From: Phyto melanocephala
Lineage: Eukaryota > Arthropoda > Insecta > Diptera > Rhinophoridae
Length of the DNA: 64,000 nt
Assembly (NCBI GenBank): GCA_941918925.1
Contig: OW799237.1
Location: forward strand, 54,362,997 to 54,426,996
Reading direction: 5' to 3'
In this document: positions 20,915 to 32,239 of the stretch, piece by piece
How the letters are laid out: every line of letters starts with the position of its first letter
Position numbering within the stretch: the first letter of the stretch is position 1
The notes under the pieces: generated by a model
Seen by the model: only the letters and a program-made list of their open reading frames with translations
What the model was told of the DNA's origin: nothing
Database searches by the model: none
Translations under genes and position numbers: made by a program

Positions 20915-21167
20915 CGATGCCTCACTTCCTCAACCTCGTATCTTAAAAAATACGGTTTTGCCTTTTTCATATCAAACGATTGTTTTATGCTTTAACTCAA
21001 AAAGATTAGTATGTTAAAACTACTAATATACATAAATACAATCAATTCCTTAATAATTGCATTAAAACTTTTAACCAAACACCGAAGTATAAAAAGATTA
21101 ACCGTTTTTCTTTTCTATCCTGAAAAATTTTATTTTTAAGATACGAGGTTGAGGAAGTAAGGCATCG
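20915..21167. mobile_element. 253-bp inverted-repeat (MITE-like) element
   Basis: About 34-bp inverted arms: CGATGCCTCACTTCCTCAAC and onward to CTTAAAAA on the left; TTTTTAAGATACGAGG through GAAGTAAGGCATCG on the right, with one mismatch in the arms. I could not define a convincing flanking duplication, so the superfamily is unassigned. Nothing is encoded. Confidence 0.7.
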
Positions 21168-21758
21168 AAATGTCTATAGCTTTTTGTGGAAGTAGTTCAT
21201 AATCATCGTTAATATTTGTTTTAAAATAAATAACATCAGCGCCATCGTATCCCAAAGCACGAATTATGTTTACTGTAGAACCACCGAATTTTTTGCCTGT
21301 TCAAAATATATAGTTTAAAATAAATATATAAATATGTACATACTAGGGTGATCGATTCGGTTTTACAACCGGTGGAAAACCCGTTTTTTTTACTCTTTCA
21401 GCTGGCGGTTTTTTCCAAATGTAAATTTTTCGAATGTCGAATACACCGGTTTTTTTTTACTCACAGAAGCCGGTTTTTTCATTTTTAGTTTTATGTTCAT
21501 TTATCTTTGTAACCAAACGTAACATACAATATTTATTACTCAAAAAAATTCAAAAAATCAGAAAATTTATTAAATACTCTTCCATAATAATGTAAGAAAT
21601 TTATTTGTTGTTTCAAAAACAAATGTAAAATAAGAAAAATAATTAGGCTTAAATATTATTTGTTTTAAATGGAGAGCAGGTATTTTATACGTTGTTGCGC
21701 TTATTATTTGCTGTGATAACACTGCTCTACAAAAAATAATTTTTTGTCTTCCCGTTAA

Positions 21759-22836
21759 AAAAAACTATGTGGACTATATGGATTTTGATACGCTGAACTC
21801 AAATCCGTTGTTGGTTTTTTTCCATCAGATCGGGATTTTTTTTTGGGTGTGGCAAATTTTTTCCCCTAAATTAGTCAGGTACGGAGACATATGTCATCCT
21901 AACTCGAGAACCAGTCATCCGATTTTCAAAAATTAAGTACCGGAAGATGTCTAACAAAATTGTATTTATCTTAGTGGCATACGACAGCTTATGAAGGACG
22001 AGGTCTTTAGAACGAAATGATGTGGAAGAAAGAGCATGGACAGCTGAAGCTACTTTTTTATTTTAACAATGTTTCCTTAATAAAAATTAATAATTATTAA
22101 CAAAAATTTTGTGTTATTTATAAGAAAAAAATATATAGGCTGTAAATATTTTAATTTTTTATTGTAATTTAAAGTTATCTACGGGTGACGACAGGGTGGG
22201 TGCTTTATGCGAGGCGTTGCTACAAAATTACAATCTGGCAAATTTGTTTGCTTGTATTTGTTTTTGCTGTACGAAAATAGATAAAAGTAATTAGTTTCCA
22301 TTCATTGCTGCTACAAGGCGCTTTAGTGCGCCCACTCTGACGTTGTTTGCTGCATTACACATATTTGGTCAATATTGGGTACCAGCGGTAAGTTGACAAT
22401 AAAATCTACATTTTTTAAACGATTTTTATGGCTTATGGCTTTTTTTATTTTTAAGATAAGTAGCTATCAGAAAAAACTTTAAAATGTTGAATATTTGCCT
22501 TATATTTTTTTTAATTTAATTTTTAAATTGAAAAATATTACTAATTTTACACGAAAACTTTTTTTCCATTAATTTTTGAATAGTTCCAAAACGATAAGAG
22601 ATAGAGAAAAATTTTATTCGACTAAAATAAATACAATATTGTTACACATCGTCTGGTGTCTTATTTTTGAAAATCGGATGACTGGTTCTCGAGTTAGGAT
22701 GAAATATGTCTCCGTACCTGACTAATTTAGGGGAAAAAGTTTGCCACGCCCATAAAAAAATCCCGATCTGATGGAAAAAACCGACAACGGATTTGAGTTC
22801 AGCGCATCAAAATCTATATAGTCCACATAGTTTTAT
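21759..22836. mobile_element. Foldback element with ~214-bp inverted arms, TTAA-flanked
   Basis: Left arm about 21761..21975 and right arm about 22621..22834 are inverted copies (AACTATGTGGACTATATGGA on the left; its counterpart ends TAGTCCACATAGTT), with scattered mismatches. TTAA lies just outside both arms (21755..21758 and 22837..22840). That would suit a piggyBac-type target, but the arms are A/T-rich at that point and the match could be chance. The 640-bp interior shows no protein. Confidence 0.75.
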
Positions 22837-23396
22837 TTAATGGAGGATTGGCTGCTACGCAGTGTAATCAGCTGTTCAGAAAAGATTTTTTTAACAAATT
22901 ATTGTACTTTACAATACTTTTTGATCTCATTTTCGAATTTTATAATATTTTGCTTCTACGAAATCCAGCGACTTGTACTAAAGACTTCCCAGAGCTTAAC
23001 TAATATTTCTGATAACATATGACTTGTATACTAAACTATTTTGGCACACAAAGGGTCATTATTACTACTTTCCTATGAAGTTAATGTTAATAAAAGGTAA
23101 CTTTGACTACCGTGACTTGTGAATTTTTAATATTTTTCATAATTACAGACTACTCTTTATAACTAAGTTTTTTGTTTTTTAATATGACAGTACCAGAGCA
23201 AATACCGATTACTTTTCACAAATAAATGTAGTTCTTAAAAAATGTAGTGGCAACAATGTAAATTTATACATTTAATTGCAAAATGAAATAAAAATTTTGA
23301 TGATTCATTTACTGTTTTGTGTCACTAATATTAGAAAATTAAAACTTAAAAAAATTAGAAAGGTCGAAGTAGAAAAGAAAATATAAATCATAATTT

Positions 23397-24930
23397 GGTT
23401 GGTTATGGTTGGTTGGTTATCGTGGTAGTTCGCTGCACGCCAACAGTCAAGTAGAGTCTGTATGACTCCGTTTTGACAGGACCACATCACTCGTCAGCTT
23501 CTAGTGTATCTCAGAATAAAATCCAAGAGTAAGGGTACTAGATCCACCCCGTGGCCCTGAGATATCTCAGTAGATAATTCAGTCCAACTTCAGATATCGC
23601 AGAGAGGCCATCTAGTATATGTTCGCCCAGAAATCTGTGTCTCTTAGCCGCCAGTGCAGGACATTCGCAGAGAAAGTGGAAAACCGATTCCTCCTTCTCT
23701 CTATCCAGACAACTGCGACAATGGTCGTTCGATGGGAGTCCGAGCCGACTTGCATGTTTGCCTAACATCCAGTGACCCGTCAATACCGCCAGCAACCTCG
23801 ATATGTCCCTCCGACTCCGACTGGTAAGTTGCAATGTACGTCGTGCATCAAAAGAGGGCCACGTAAGCCGTGCCACCTTACACGTGCTCAGCCCACGCCA
23901 CCTGTTATCAGCCTTCCGGAGAAAGTGTCTGGAGATTCTGCTCTTAATAGTCCCCAACGGGATTGCAACTGCAATTGCATTAGAGATATCCAGAGCAGAT
24001 CCTCCCCTGGCTAGCTCATCAGCACGCTCGTTACCATAGTGGCCCTTATGCGCAGGAATCCAAACTAGAGTAACGTCAGCCCGCTGACCAAGCCTTGACA
24101 GTTCCTTTCTACATTGGCCAACTAATTTAGACGTAATAATGTATGACCTGAGTGACAAGAGTGCCGCCTGACTGTCGACAAATATTCCAATGCTCCCGTG
24201 GATATTCCCGTCATTCAGTATCCTACATGCTTCCCTGATAGCGAGTACTTCCGCCTGAAAAACGCTGCAATCATCCGGAAGACGGAAGGAGAGTTCAATC
24301 TCCGGTCCATCAGAGAAGACACCAGATCCAACACCACATTCCATCCTCGAACCGTCAGTATAGATCCTGGTGTCAAAACTCCCCAAAAGGCGACCCCCAT
24401 TCCACTCTCTCCTGGAGGGAATAAGAACCCTGAACGCCCCATCAAAATCCATGTAGGGCGTAATGTAGTCAGAGGGTTGATTCACGCTCGAAGGCAGCGT
24501 GGCCAATATACTCGCATGGCCATACGTCCTCGACCTCCAACATCCAGTCGTATTAAGCCTCACCGCACTACTTGCGGATGTGGCCAATATATGAATATCT
24601 ATGGGAACGAGATGCAACATAGTGTTCAGCGCCTCCGAAGGACTAGTTCGCATCGCTCCCGTTATCCCAATGCACGCCGATCTCTGTACTCTATACAACT
24701 GGTCCACAACATACTTACGCCCTGTTGCAGTCCACCATACCAGAGATCCATAAGTGAGAATCGGACGTACTACGGCCGTATACATCCATTTAATCATGTT
24801 GGGGGTAAGTCCCCATTTCCTACCAAACATCCCACGACACGTGTAGTAGGCCACCGTAGCCCTCTTCACCCTGTGCTGGACGTTCAGCTTCCATGACAAT
24901 TTAGAGTCCAGGATAATACCCAGATATTTC
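23397..24930 (-). mobile_element. 5'-truncated RNase-H non-LTR retrotransposon (LOA/I-like)
   Basis: Minus-strand copy flanked by an 11-bp duplication with one mismatch: AATCATAATTT (23386..23396) and AATCACAATTT (24931..24941). Its 3' tail, at the left, is a short AACC-type repeat (minus strand CCAACCAACCATAACCAACC) in place of poly(A). The copy starts inside RT, so it is a dead-on-arrival insertion inside the hAT-like element. Confidence 0.82.
23538..24930 (-). pseudogene. RT C-terminus plus RNase H of LOA/I-like element
   Basis: One uninterrupted frame of 464 codons, truncated at its 5' end, so there is no native start. It opens in the RT thumb (KYLGIILDSKLSWK), then RGMFGRKWGLTPNMIKWMYT and VVRPILTYGSLVWW. 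RNase H follows: IYTDGSRMECGVGSG, then E in FQAEVLAIREACR, D in IFVDSQAALLSLRS, and the H/N/D block IPAHKGHYGNERADELA. A C-terminal zinc motif CRSCLDREKEESVFHFLCEC closes it. Non-LTR elements carrying RNase H belong to the I/LOA/R1-related groups. The clean frame suggests a fairly recent insertion. Confidence 0.88.
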
Positions 24931-25350
24931 AATCACAATTTAGTTGCCATATTTTGTTTTATGTAGAGAAACAATGGCATTTTTAAATTTATAAACCTAA
25001 CCTTAAAAGTTAAAAGTAATTGAAGCATAAACATAACTTTTCGGCCACTTTAAGGTAAAAAGTGTCTGTCCTTTAACATCTTTATTTTAAATAACGGCAT
25101 TTTATAACAATGCCATTGAATGTGTGTCAACTTAAAATGCAATTAAACCATAGAATAAACTAGTTTATACATACATATATATGTATCTCTGTCATGGGTA
25201 TAAGAAAGAATTATATTTTATGTATTCGACCGGTTAACCGGTTTTTTCTAAATTTTGGAAAGAGCAACCGGTTTGTTTTTTTAATTCTAAATTTCAAGCT
25301 ATTTGAAAACCGGTTTCTTAAAAATGTCGAATAATCACCTAAGTACATAC

Positions 25351-25709
25351 TATTTGTAAATTAAAATAAAATGTAATACTTTACCTGGTCTTATGAATAA
25401 CATTTTGGAACGGACTCAAAGTCAAGAAAATATTCATTGCTTAAATAGTGCACTTGTAGAGGAAAAGGATTTTTTCGGTCGTCTCTTATTAAGTCCAAAA
25501 GTTGAAATGGCAGATTTATTTGCTTATTGTTAATTTTTCTTTGAATTTAAGAGTGAGTTGAGTCACACTCTATTTGAGTGTGATCAACTATTAAATATTT
25601 CTGTTCAATTGTAATATTTATTTCCACGCACAAAGACAACAAAGCATTAGATAGAATAACGTTCCGATTTTGGTAAAAGCACGCATCAGAATTGATAATA
25701 ATATGGTAA
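25351..25709. other. Intronic DNA between elements, no gene seen
   Basis: AT-rich. A short inverted pair (AGTCACACTC against GAGTGTGATCAACT, near 25560..25590) could form a small hairpin. No coding motifs are present. Confidence 0.5.
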
Positions 25710-25802
25710 GTCTCAGGAGATTTAGGTAGGTAGGTAAATAAGGCCGGTGTTAAGTAACCCTCACACCCTCACCCAGAGACGAATCCGGTCCATTTTAACG
25801 CC

Positions 25803-26598
25803 TTAAAAAAAATAATAATAATAATAGAGATCGGAATTAGAATTAGAATAATAATAGAAGAGAATGGAAGAAAGAAAGAAGACAGAAAAAGGTGAAGAAG
25901 TGGATAACAAAATAATACCAACAAAGAGCCAAGACCCCAACAGTCGACCTATTTCCAGCCTCAAGTCACGAAGCCAGGTCATTTCCATTACGAATCCTAT
26001 CAGATTCCCGAGTCCGCAGCTCGAGACATCCCCTAATTCGCCAAGAAATCTGCTACCTAGCCATTTCAACCTGCTAATCTGCAGTCTGGGACATTGGCAC
26101 AGAATGTGCTCAACTGTCTCCAACTCCTCTGGATCCTCGCACAGCCTCCACAAATCCGAGAGCTCCGCCCCATTCTTACCGCCACCCTGCACAACATACA
26201 GTGGCCCGTAATCATCCCTATCATGGTCCTCACGCAGACCCTATCTCTGTCTGCAAATCCGAATCAGAATTATTGAGCGTCCGTGATACTCTGCAGTCTG
26301 CTCGATTACTCCAGTCTCGATTAGTCTCGCTCAGAATCCATTCCCTGATCCTCCCAAAATAGAAACCCAAAGGAGTCCTAAGCGCCTCCACCCTATCAGG
26401 ATGCTTTATTTCCGAGCCCAGTCTGGCCAACTCATCAGGCATCTTATTGCCGCTTATGTTGGAGTGACCCGGAACCCAGCATAGTCTTAACCTGTATTCC
26501 CTTAAACTCTCTCGTAGAGCTCTCCTGCAGTCATCGACCAGCCCGTAATTCACATAATAGCCCCTCATGGCACTAAGAGCCGCCTGGCTATCTACGTA
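25803..26598 (-). pseudogene. RNase H end and C-terminal zinc domain of the LOA-like element
   Basis: The minus strand reads YVDSQAALSAMRGYYVNYGL then LCWVPGHSNISGNKMPDELA (RNase H D and H/N/D blocks; 26598..26230). A frame change follows, then LWRLCEDPEELETVEHILCQ and CPRLQISRLKWLGSRFLGE (C-terminal CCHC-like region). The last part matches the fragment at 62191..62540 (CRMCEGEEELETVKHIVCHC), so both come from one family. The ORF-like start at 26613 lies inside the terminal repeat of the inserted MITE and is not native. Confidence 0.8.
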
Positions 26599-26953
26599 TA
26601 TGTGACAGCGCATAGAGAAATGGGCCTAAGGGTAAAAACAGGTTTTGTTCAGGAGAGCCATTTTAAAGATTAAATGATTTTTCTATTTTTTTAGATTGTT
26701 CATAAGGAAAAAAATTTTTTTTTTGTAGTTTCGTAAAATCAAGTTATTTTGTTAATTTAGTAGGGGAAAAAATGAAAATAAATAAATTTGACCGTTAGGT
26801 CCTTTCTATTTGCGCTTAGAATCGTCGAGGGAGGGAACACTTTTGGGGCATGGGATCGGTCTCATTCGATGCTCAGATGGTTTCCACATAAAAAAAAAGT
26901 GAAAATTGGTTTTTTTACCCTTAGGTTCCTTTCTCTATGCGCTGTCACATATA
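26599..26953. mobile_element. 355-bp mariner-type MITE inside the LOA-like RNase H
   Basis: Inverted ends TATGTGACAGCGCATAGAGA and TCTCTATGCGCTGTCACATA continue inward through GGxCCTAAGGGTAAAAA. TA (or TATA, because the junction is TA-rich) is duplicated at both ends (26597..26598 and 26954..26955). It interrupts the RNase H codons just before YVDSQAAL. No transposase is present. The peptide that can be read at 26788..27015 runs across the junction and is not a gene. Confidence 0.8.
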
Positions 26954-26955
26954 GT

Positions 26956-27836
26956 GACCTCCGAGCCCGTATCGATGTTACCCCTAACCAGTTCTACGGT
27001 CCTCATGATCTCTAGAACCTCCGCCTGAAACACACTACAGTCGTCCGAAAGTCCGTATGATTTTCTGATGTCCAAATCCTCAATATAGACCCCAGCACCA
27101 GTACCCCTCATCCTCGAGCCATCAGTAAAGACAGTAACGCCACTAAACAGTCTGCCAGTCCCCCTTTACTGGCAAGGCCACCCTCGGCAGACTTCCAAAA
27201 TCGACCCTAGCACCCGCATAACTCTCTCAGTCTCATACTGCTCAATAGGCAGAAAGTGAAGAATAACATTTAGGGCCGCCTGAGGAGTACTTATCATGGC
27301 ACCTGTTATGCCGATCGAAACACACCTCTGAGCCTTAGACAGAATGTTCCTACGACTAGCCAGCCACAATGCCTCTCACTAAACACAGCATCCATATGTA
27401 AGAATAGGTCTGACCACCGAAATATAAAGCCATCCTACCACTGACGGCCGGAGTCTCCAACTCCTTCCTATCGATGATCTACAAGCATAGTAGGCATTGA
27501 GACCCCTTCTGCTGTCCAGAAAAACTCCCAAATACTAAGCACTATTAGATAGTCTAAGCTCTACCCCTCCTAGTACCGGCAGCCTTAACCCTACCACCTT
27601 GTACCTTCTAGTAAAAAGAACCAACTCTGTCTTTTCCGGATTGACTCCCAGACCCTTATCAGTAGCCCAAGCTGACAGATCGTCAAGCGCCACTTGCATG
27701 ACTCCGCCAATTGTCGGCAGAAACTTGCCCGATGCCAAATATAACTACATCATCCGCATAGGCCACAACATTATGTCCTATCCTGTCAAAGTGCTTTAAC
27801 AGAACGTTGACAGCCATGAGCCATAATAAGGGAGAT
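26956..27836 (-). pseudogene. RT C-terminal half of the LOA-like element
   Basis: The minus strand, with frame changes, reads from about 27836: LSPLLWLMAVNVLL, AYADDVVIFG (catalytic YADD at about 27750), VMQVALDDLSAWATDKGLGV then NPEKTELVLFTRRYKVVGLR, then RCVSIGITGAMISTPQAALN and the start of RNase H (DGSRMRGTGAGVY, around 27110). These blocks align in order with the sister element at 23538..24930. It is joined to the N-terminal half across the insertion at 27845..33064. Confidence 0.82.
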
Positions 27837-28287
27837 AGTACTCCTCTGGATCTGTTCAGTTGTGGTTTTTTACTCTGCTCTTCAAAATATTGTTTTTTTT
27901 ATTCGTTGGATTTGATAAAAACATTTAAAACATCAAAACCTACTGAAGAATTTTATTGTGGAATGTGAATGGTGTTCTTATATCTGGAATTATACCATAA
28001 ATAAATAAGTAAATTAAACTATCGTAAGTTATTCAAAACAAAAACTGCATTACATCTGAAAAAACAAAGGAGAAAAAATAAACAATAACAACAGCTGTTT
28101 TTCTCAAACTGTTTTAATTGAAAATTACTGTCAAATTGTATTACAGTTTGAAAGCCACTATAGTGAGTGCTTTTGTTTGGTATTGCCATATCAAATTTAG
28201 TCCGTTATTTTTTGAACTTATTTTATCCCATCGAACATTTTCGAGTGAAATTAGATTGATATACTACTTTCACAACATAATCCGAAA

Positions 28288-29160
28288 ATGGCATGTTTAA
28301 TAAAAAATTGTTCCATTAAAAGTGAAGATGAAAGGATGATTGTCTGTTGGCTGTGCCATGAATGTTGCCACTTTAAATGTAGTGGTCTTTCAGGGTTAGT
28401 TGCAGAAGCTATACCCAAAAACAAGGGACTACATTGGTGTTGTGAAAACTGTAGAAAAATTGGCGTTAACTTTTATCGATTTTTTCAAGATACTAGAATT
28501 AAATTTCTTGAATTACAAAATGAAGCTGCCAAATTAAATGAACACATTAATGCGTATGGTAAATTGTTTGATGATTTTAAATCATTGGATAACTTGAAAT
28601 CGCCACCTATACCTTCTCCAAAACGTCGTAAATCAGCAAGAAATAATAATAAAGAAAAACGTGATAATCTTCCTGTTGTTGCTGTAACTGTATCTGAACC
28701 AGTTCCATCTGTCTCAAATGCCTATAATATAAGCTCACCTAATGATATTGAGTTAATTAGTTCGAATTCTCAATTAAATAATGCCCGAACCATTTTAAAT
28801 TCTGTCACCGATAATGCTATAACTGTTGATAATCACTCACATGCAAATACTGATGAAATAGTTCATAATACTCTACGTGCTGTTTCTCCAAAGAAAACTT
28901 TATTCGTTTCCCGTTTAACAAGTGATACTACCACCGATGCTATTGATTACTATGTAAAAGATAAAATTGGTACTGATGTTAATATTTTAATACAAAATTT
29001 TAATTTTTCTCAACCACGTTCTATCTCATCTTTTAAAATAACGGTTTCCGCTGATATTTTTGCAACTATACTCGATCCAAATTTCTGGCCAGAGAATACA
29101 TTGGTGCGGGAAAGACTAGATCTCAAAATGTTGATGTTATTCCAGTACCACATCATTTAG
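28288..29160 (+). CDS. ORF1 of the CR1-like element, PHD-like zinc finger
   Basis: 290-residue frame from ATG 28288. The first 55 residues hold a C4HC3-type cysteine pattern (CLIKNC, CWLCHECCHFKC, HWCCENCRK), which resembles a PHD finger. A coiled-coil-like stretch (IKFLELQNEAAKLNEHINAY), a basic linker (PSPKRRKSARNNNKEKR) and a C-terminal region (KTLFVSRLTSDTTTDAIDYY) follow. PHD-bearing ORF1 proteins are known from CR1-clade retrotransposons, where they are thought to bind RNA or nucleoprotein. It is intact as a frame, but the end may be altered, because the protein stops abruptly at HII after an unusual region. It lies upstream of ORF2 on the same strand. Confidence 0.8.
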   Translation: MACLIKNCSIKSEDERMIVCWLCHECCHFKCSGLSGLVAEAIPKNKGLHWCCENCRKIGVNFYRFFQDTRIKFLELQNEAAKLNEHINAYGKLFDDFKSLDNLKSPPIPSPKRRKSARNNNKEKRDNLPVVAVTVSEPVPSVSNAYNISSPNDIELISSNSQLNNARTILNSVTDNAITVDNHSHANTDEIVHNTLRAVSPKKTLFVSRLTSDTTTDAIDYYVKDKIGTDVNILIQNFNFSQPRSISSFKITVSADIFATILDPNFWPENTLVRERLDLKMLMLFQYHII

Positions 29161-30981
29161 GTTCAAAAAACTAACATCATCTAATGATTACATTTCTATC
29201 ATTTACCAAAATGTTCGTGGCTTAAGAACTAAACTTTCATCTTTATATATAAATATTTTTTATATCGATCATCATGTCTTAGTATTTACTGAAACTTGGC
29301 TTAATAAAAATTTTTTAAATTTCGAGATTCTATGTAATAAGTTCAATATTTATCGTCGTGATCGTGGTAGCAAAACTACTGGTGGTGGCGTCCTTATTGC
29401 AGTTTCTCGTAATTTATCATCTGAACTTGTTGAAATGGACTCATCATATGATATTGAATTTATATCTGTCTTGATAAAACTTAATTGTAAACGAATATTT
29501 GTAAATTGTTCGTATATCCCGCCATCTTCTCCTCCGATTATATATATTAATCATGCTGAGGCTTTAAGATCTATTACTCGTTCTGCTTGTGGTGCTGACT
29601 CCGTTTTTGTTTTTGGTGATTTTAACTTACCTTCGATAGCTTGGAAATATCTACCGGATGATAATTATTTTATTCAAACGAGGCAAAATTCAAACTACGA
29701 TGAATTCTTTAATATTTTATATGACTGTGCCTTTTCCAGATTAATGTCATTCCTAACAATTATTCTAAAATTTTGGATTTAGTATTTGTTAACGATGTCG
29801 CTGATTGTTTCGTTAGACGCTCATTTCCCATTACAACGCCGGAAGATTGTTACCATCCTACAATTGAATTAGTGTCATCCATTCTATATAAATCTGATAT
29901 TCATTTGATGGATAAAAATGAAAAAGTTTTTGCATTCAAACATACCAATTATAACATGTTAAATAAATTCATTATGGATACAAACTGGAACAACATATTA
30001 TCGTCTTATAATGATGTAAATCAAATGTGTAATGCATTCTACAAAAAGTTTTACTCTTTTTTAAATTTATGTGTCGCAAAACAAATTTCTAAACATTTAT
30101 CTGGTCCACCATGGAATAGTAAACAATTGGCCCGTGCTAAGAATAAAAAGAATAAATGCTATAATAAATTTAAACAATCTGGTTCCCATGTTGACTATCT
30201 CAGGTACTCCATGAGTCGTGCCGTATACACATCACTCAATAAAATATGTTATGATGATTATATATATAAAATGAAATATAATTGTAAACGTAATCCGAAA
30301 TCATTTTTTAAAATTGTTAAATCAAAGAAAAAAACTACTGGATACCCTTCTTCTATGAGGTTTCAACAAGTTGATTCCACCGATGATGCCATTATAAGCA
30401 ACTTATTCGCTGATTTTTTCTCAACAACTTATTCGGATTCAACTTATATTGATTCTGAAATTTACCGTTATAAAATAACAGCAAATCAGACGATATGTAT
30501 TCCATTAATTGATATTTCTAAAATCTCTATGGAATTAAACAATCTTAAATTTTCATTCAACTTCGGCCCTGATGAAATTCCCAGCAATATTTTAATAAAC
30601 TGTGCTGAAGCTATTCCTATTCCCTTATCTATTGTATTTAACACATCAATAGAATCCGGTAATTTTCCTGACGTTTGGAGGGAATCTTTTATTATTCCTT
30701 TGTATAAATCAGGAAATAAATCTGATATTGTAAATTATCGTGGTATAGCAAAATTGAGCATTATACATAAAATATTTGAAAAAATCATAACTGAACACAT
30801 ATCTTACCAAGTTTCAAATTTGATATCACCTTATCAGCATGGATTTCAAAAACGATGTTCTACTATGACAAATATTTTAGAACTTACAACTACTATACAT
30901 AGAGGATTTCTTCAACAACAACAGACTGATGTTATCTATACTGATTTTAGTAAAGCTTTCGATAAAGTCAACCACGTGCTA

Positions 30982-32239
30982 AAGAATGAGATCAGTGAAA
31001 CCTTAACACACATTTTTAATTCCACCTTTCTTCATGCACAAAAAATATAACTGTTTATGATCAAGTTTGCATTTAAAAACTTGTCAAATTATGTGTACAA
31101 AATAATAGCATAATCGGATTATTAGTTTGTTTGAAAATGGATTCCGAAGAAAAAGTGCGTGAAAAAATAATAAAATTTTTTTTAAAAAAATCCTAGTCGT
31201 ACTTACAAATCTATTGCAAATGAGATAAAGGTGTCACGACAAACAGTTTCGCGTGTGATAAAAGTGTATAACGAACGTCGTAGTATTAAAAGGAAAGCTG
31301 GAAGTGGAGCTAAAAAAGGTATAACTGACCCACAGTTAACTTCAAATATTGTTAGTCTTCTAAACCAAAATCCCAACCTCTCAAACCGTAAAGCCGCCTT
31401 AAAAGCAAACTGTTCCGATTTTTTTTGTAAGGAAGGTTAAAATATATGAAGGCCTTAAGTCCAACAAGGTTCAGAAAGTGCCAGACAGAAATTCGAAGAA
31501 AAACTTGGATGCAAAAAGTCGTGCCAAAGAACTGCTTAGAAATTTTATCAACAAATATGAGTGTTGTATTATGGATGATGAGACTTACGTTCTTGCCGAC
31601 TTTTCTCAGCTCCCAGGGCGAAGTTATTATGTGGCCGATGGAAGAGGTAATGTCGATGACCAATTTAAGTTCCAAAAAAAGACAAAGTTTCCAAAGAAGT
31701 AGTAAATTTATTACTACTGGGACTATCAACACTGATATTTACATCAAGGAGTGCTTGCAGAAGAGGTTGCTTCCATTCATACGAAAACACAATAAGTCAA
31801 CATATTTTTGGCCCGACCTAGCGTCGTGTCATTATAGTAAATCTGCAGCAGAATGGTATGAAACAAATAATATAGTGGTAGTGCCAAAAGAAGCAAATCC
31901 ACCTAATTGTCCAGAACTAAGGCCCATCGAACGTTACTGGGCTTTAGTCAAAAGAGTGCTGAAGGATACAAAACAAGTTGCTAATACTACTAAATTTTTT
32001 CCCCAGAAATGGTCTTATTCCAGCAATAAAGTTACTAAGGATACCATCAAAACCCTCATGGTCTCAATTCCGGAAAAGGTGAAACAGTTCATCAAAAAAG
32101 CTGAATCTTTACAAAAAGCATTAATATTTTAATTTACTGTTATTTTATTGTTAAACCACGCTATTTTCATTAAAATGGATTAATTCGTTTCAAAGTTATT
32201 GCGTTTTATTCGTGTTAGGGTTTTATCGATCTCATTCTT
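30982..32239 (+). mobile_element. DD37E Tc1/mariner transposon nested in the CR1-like RT
   Basis: 1258 bp between TA dinucleotides (30980..30981 and 32240..32241). The inverted ends are AAGAATGAGATCAGTGAAAC and GTTTTATCGATCTCATTCTT (imperfect). Removing the element and one TA gives an in-frame RT join (VNHVLLKTK), direct proof of insertion. It contains one decayed transposase gene. Confidence 0.9.
31137..32132 (+). pseudogene. DD37E-type mariner transposase, frameshifted
   Basis: The start MDSEEKVREKIIKFFLKK (31137) is followed by a frame break. An HTH region follows in another frame (VSRQTVSRVIKVYNERRSIK). The first catalytic Asp lies in CCIMDDETYVLADF (a third frame, about 31560). The C-terminal half holds STYFWPDLASCHYS and NCPELRPIERYW. 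Counting from the Asp of WPDLAS to the Glu of RPIER gives 37 intervening residues, the DD37E signature known from insect Tc1-mariner elements. At least three frame changes make it inactive. Confidence 0.85.

Larger units (their letters stand above)
21344..25342. mobile_element. hAT-like non-autonomous element (4.0 kb) with nested insertions
   Basis: The 8-bp duplication GTACATAC flanks it exactly (21336..21343 and 25343..25350). The ends are TAGGGTGATCGATTCGG and CGAATAATCACCTAA, imperfect inverted repeats. Both subterminal zones are studded with the motif ACCGGTTTTTT or close variants (left 21370..21480, right 25228..25320), resembling the transposase-binding arrays of hAT elements. No transposase is visible. 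About 2.6 kb of the length is the foldback at 21759..22836 and the retrotransposon at 23397..24930. Confidence 0.75.

Noticed and set aside
24198..24896. Plus-strand open frame of 232 residues at the LOA-like RT
   Set aside because: Antisense of a clear RT/RNase H frame, Arg/Pro/Thr-rich as expected from reverse-complement codons.
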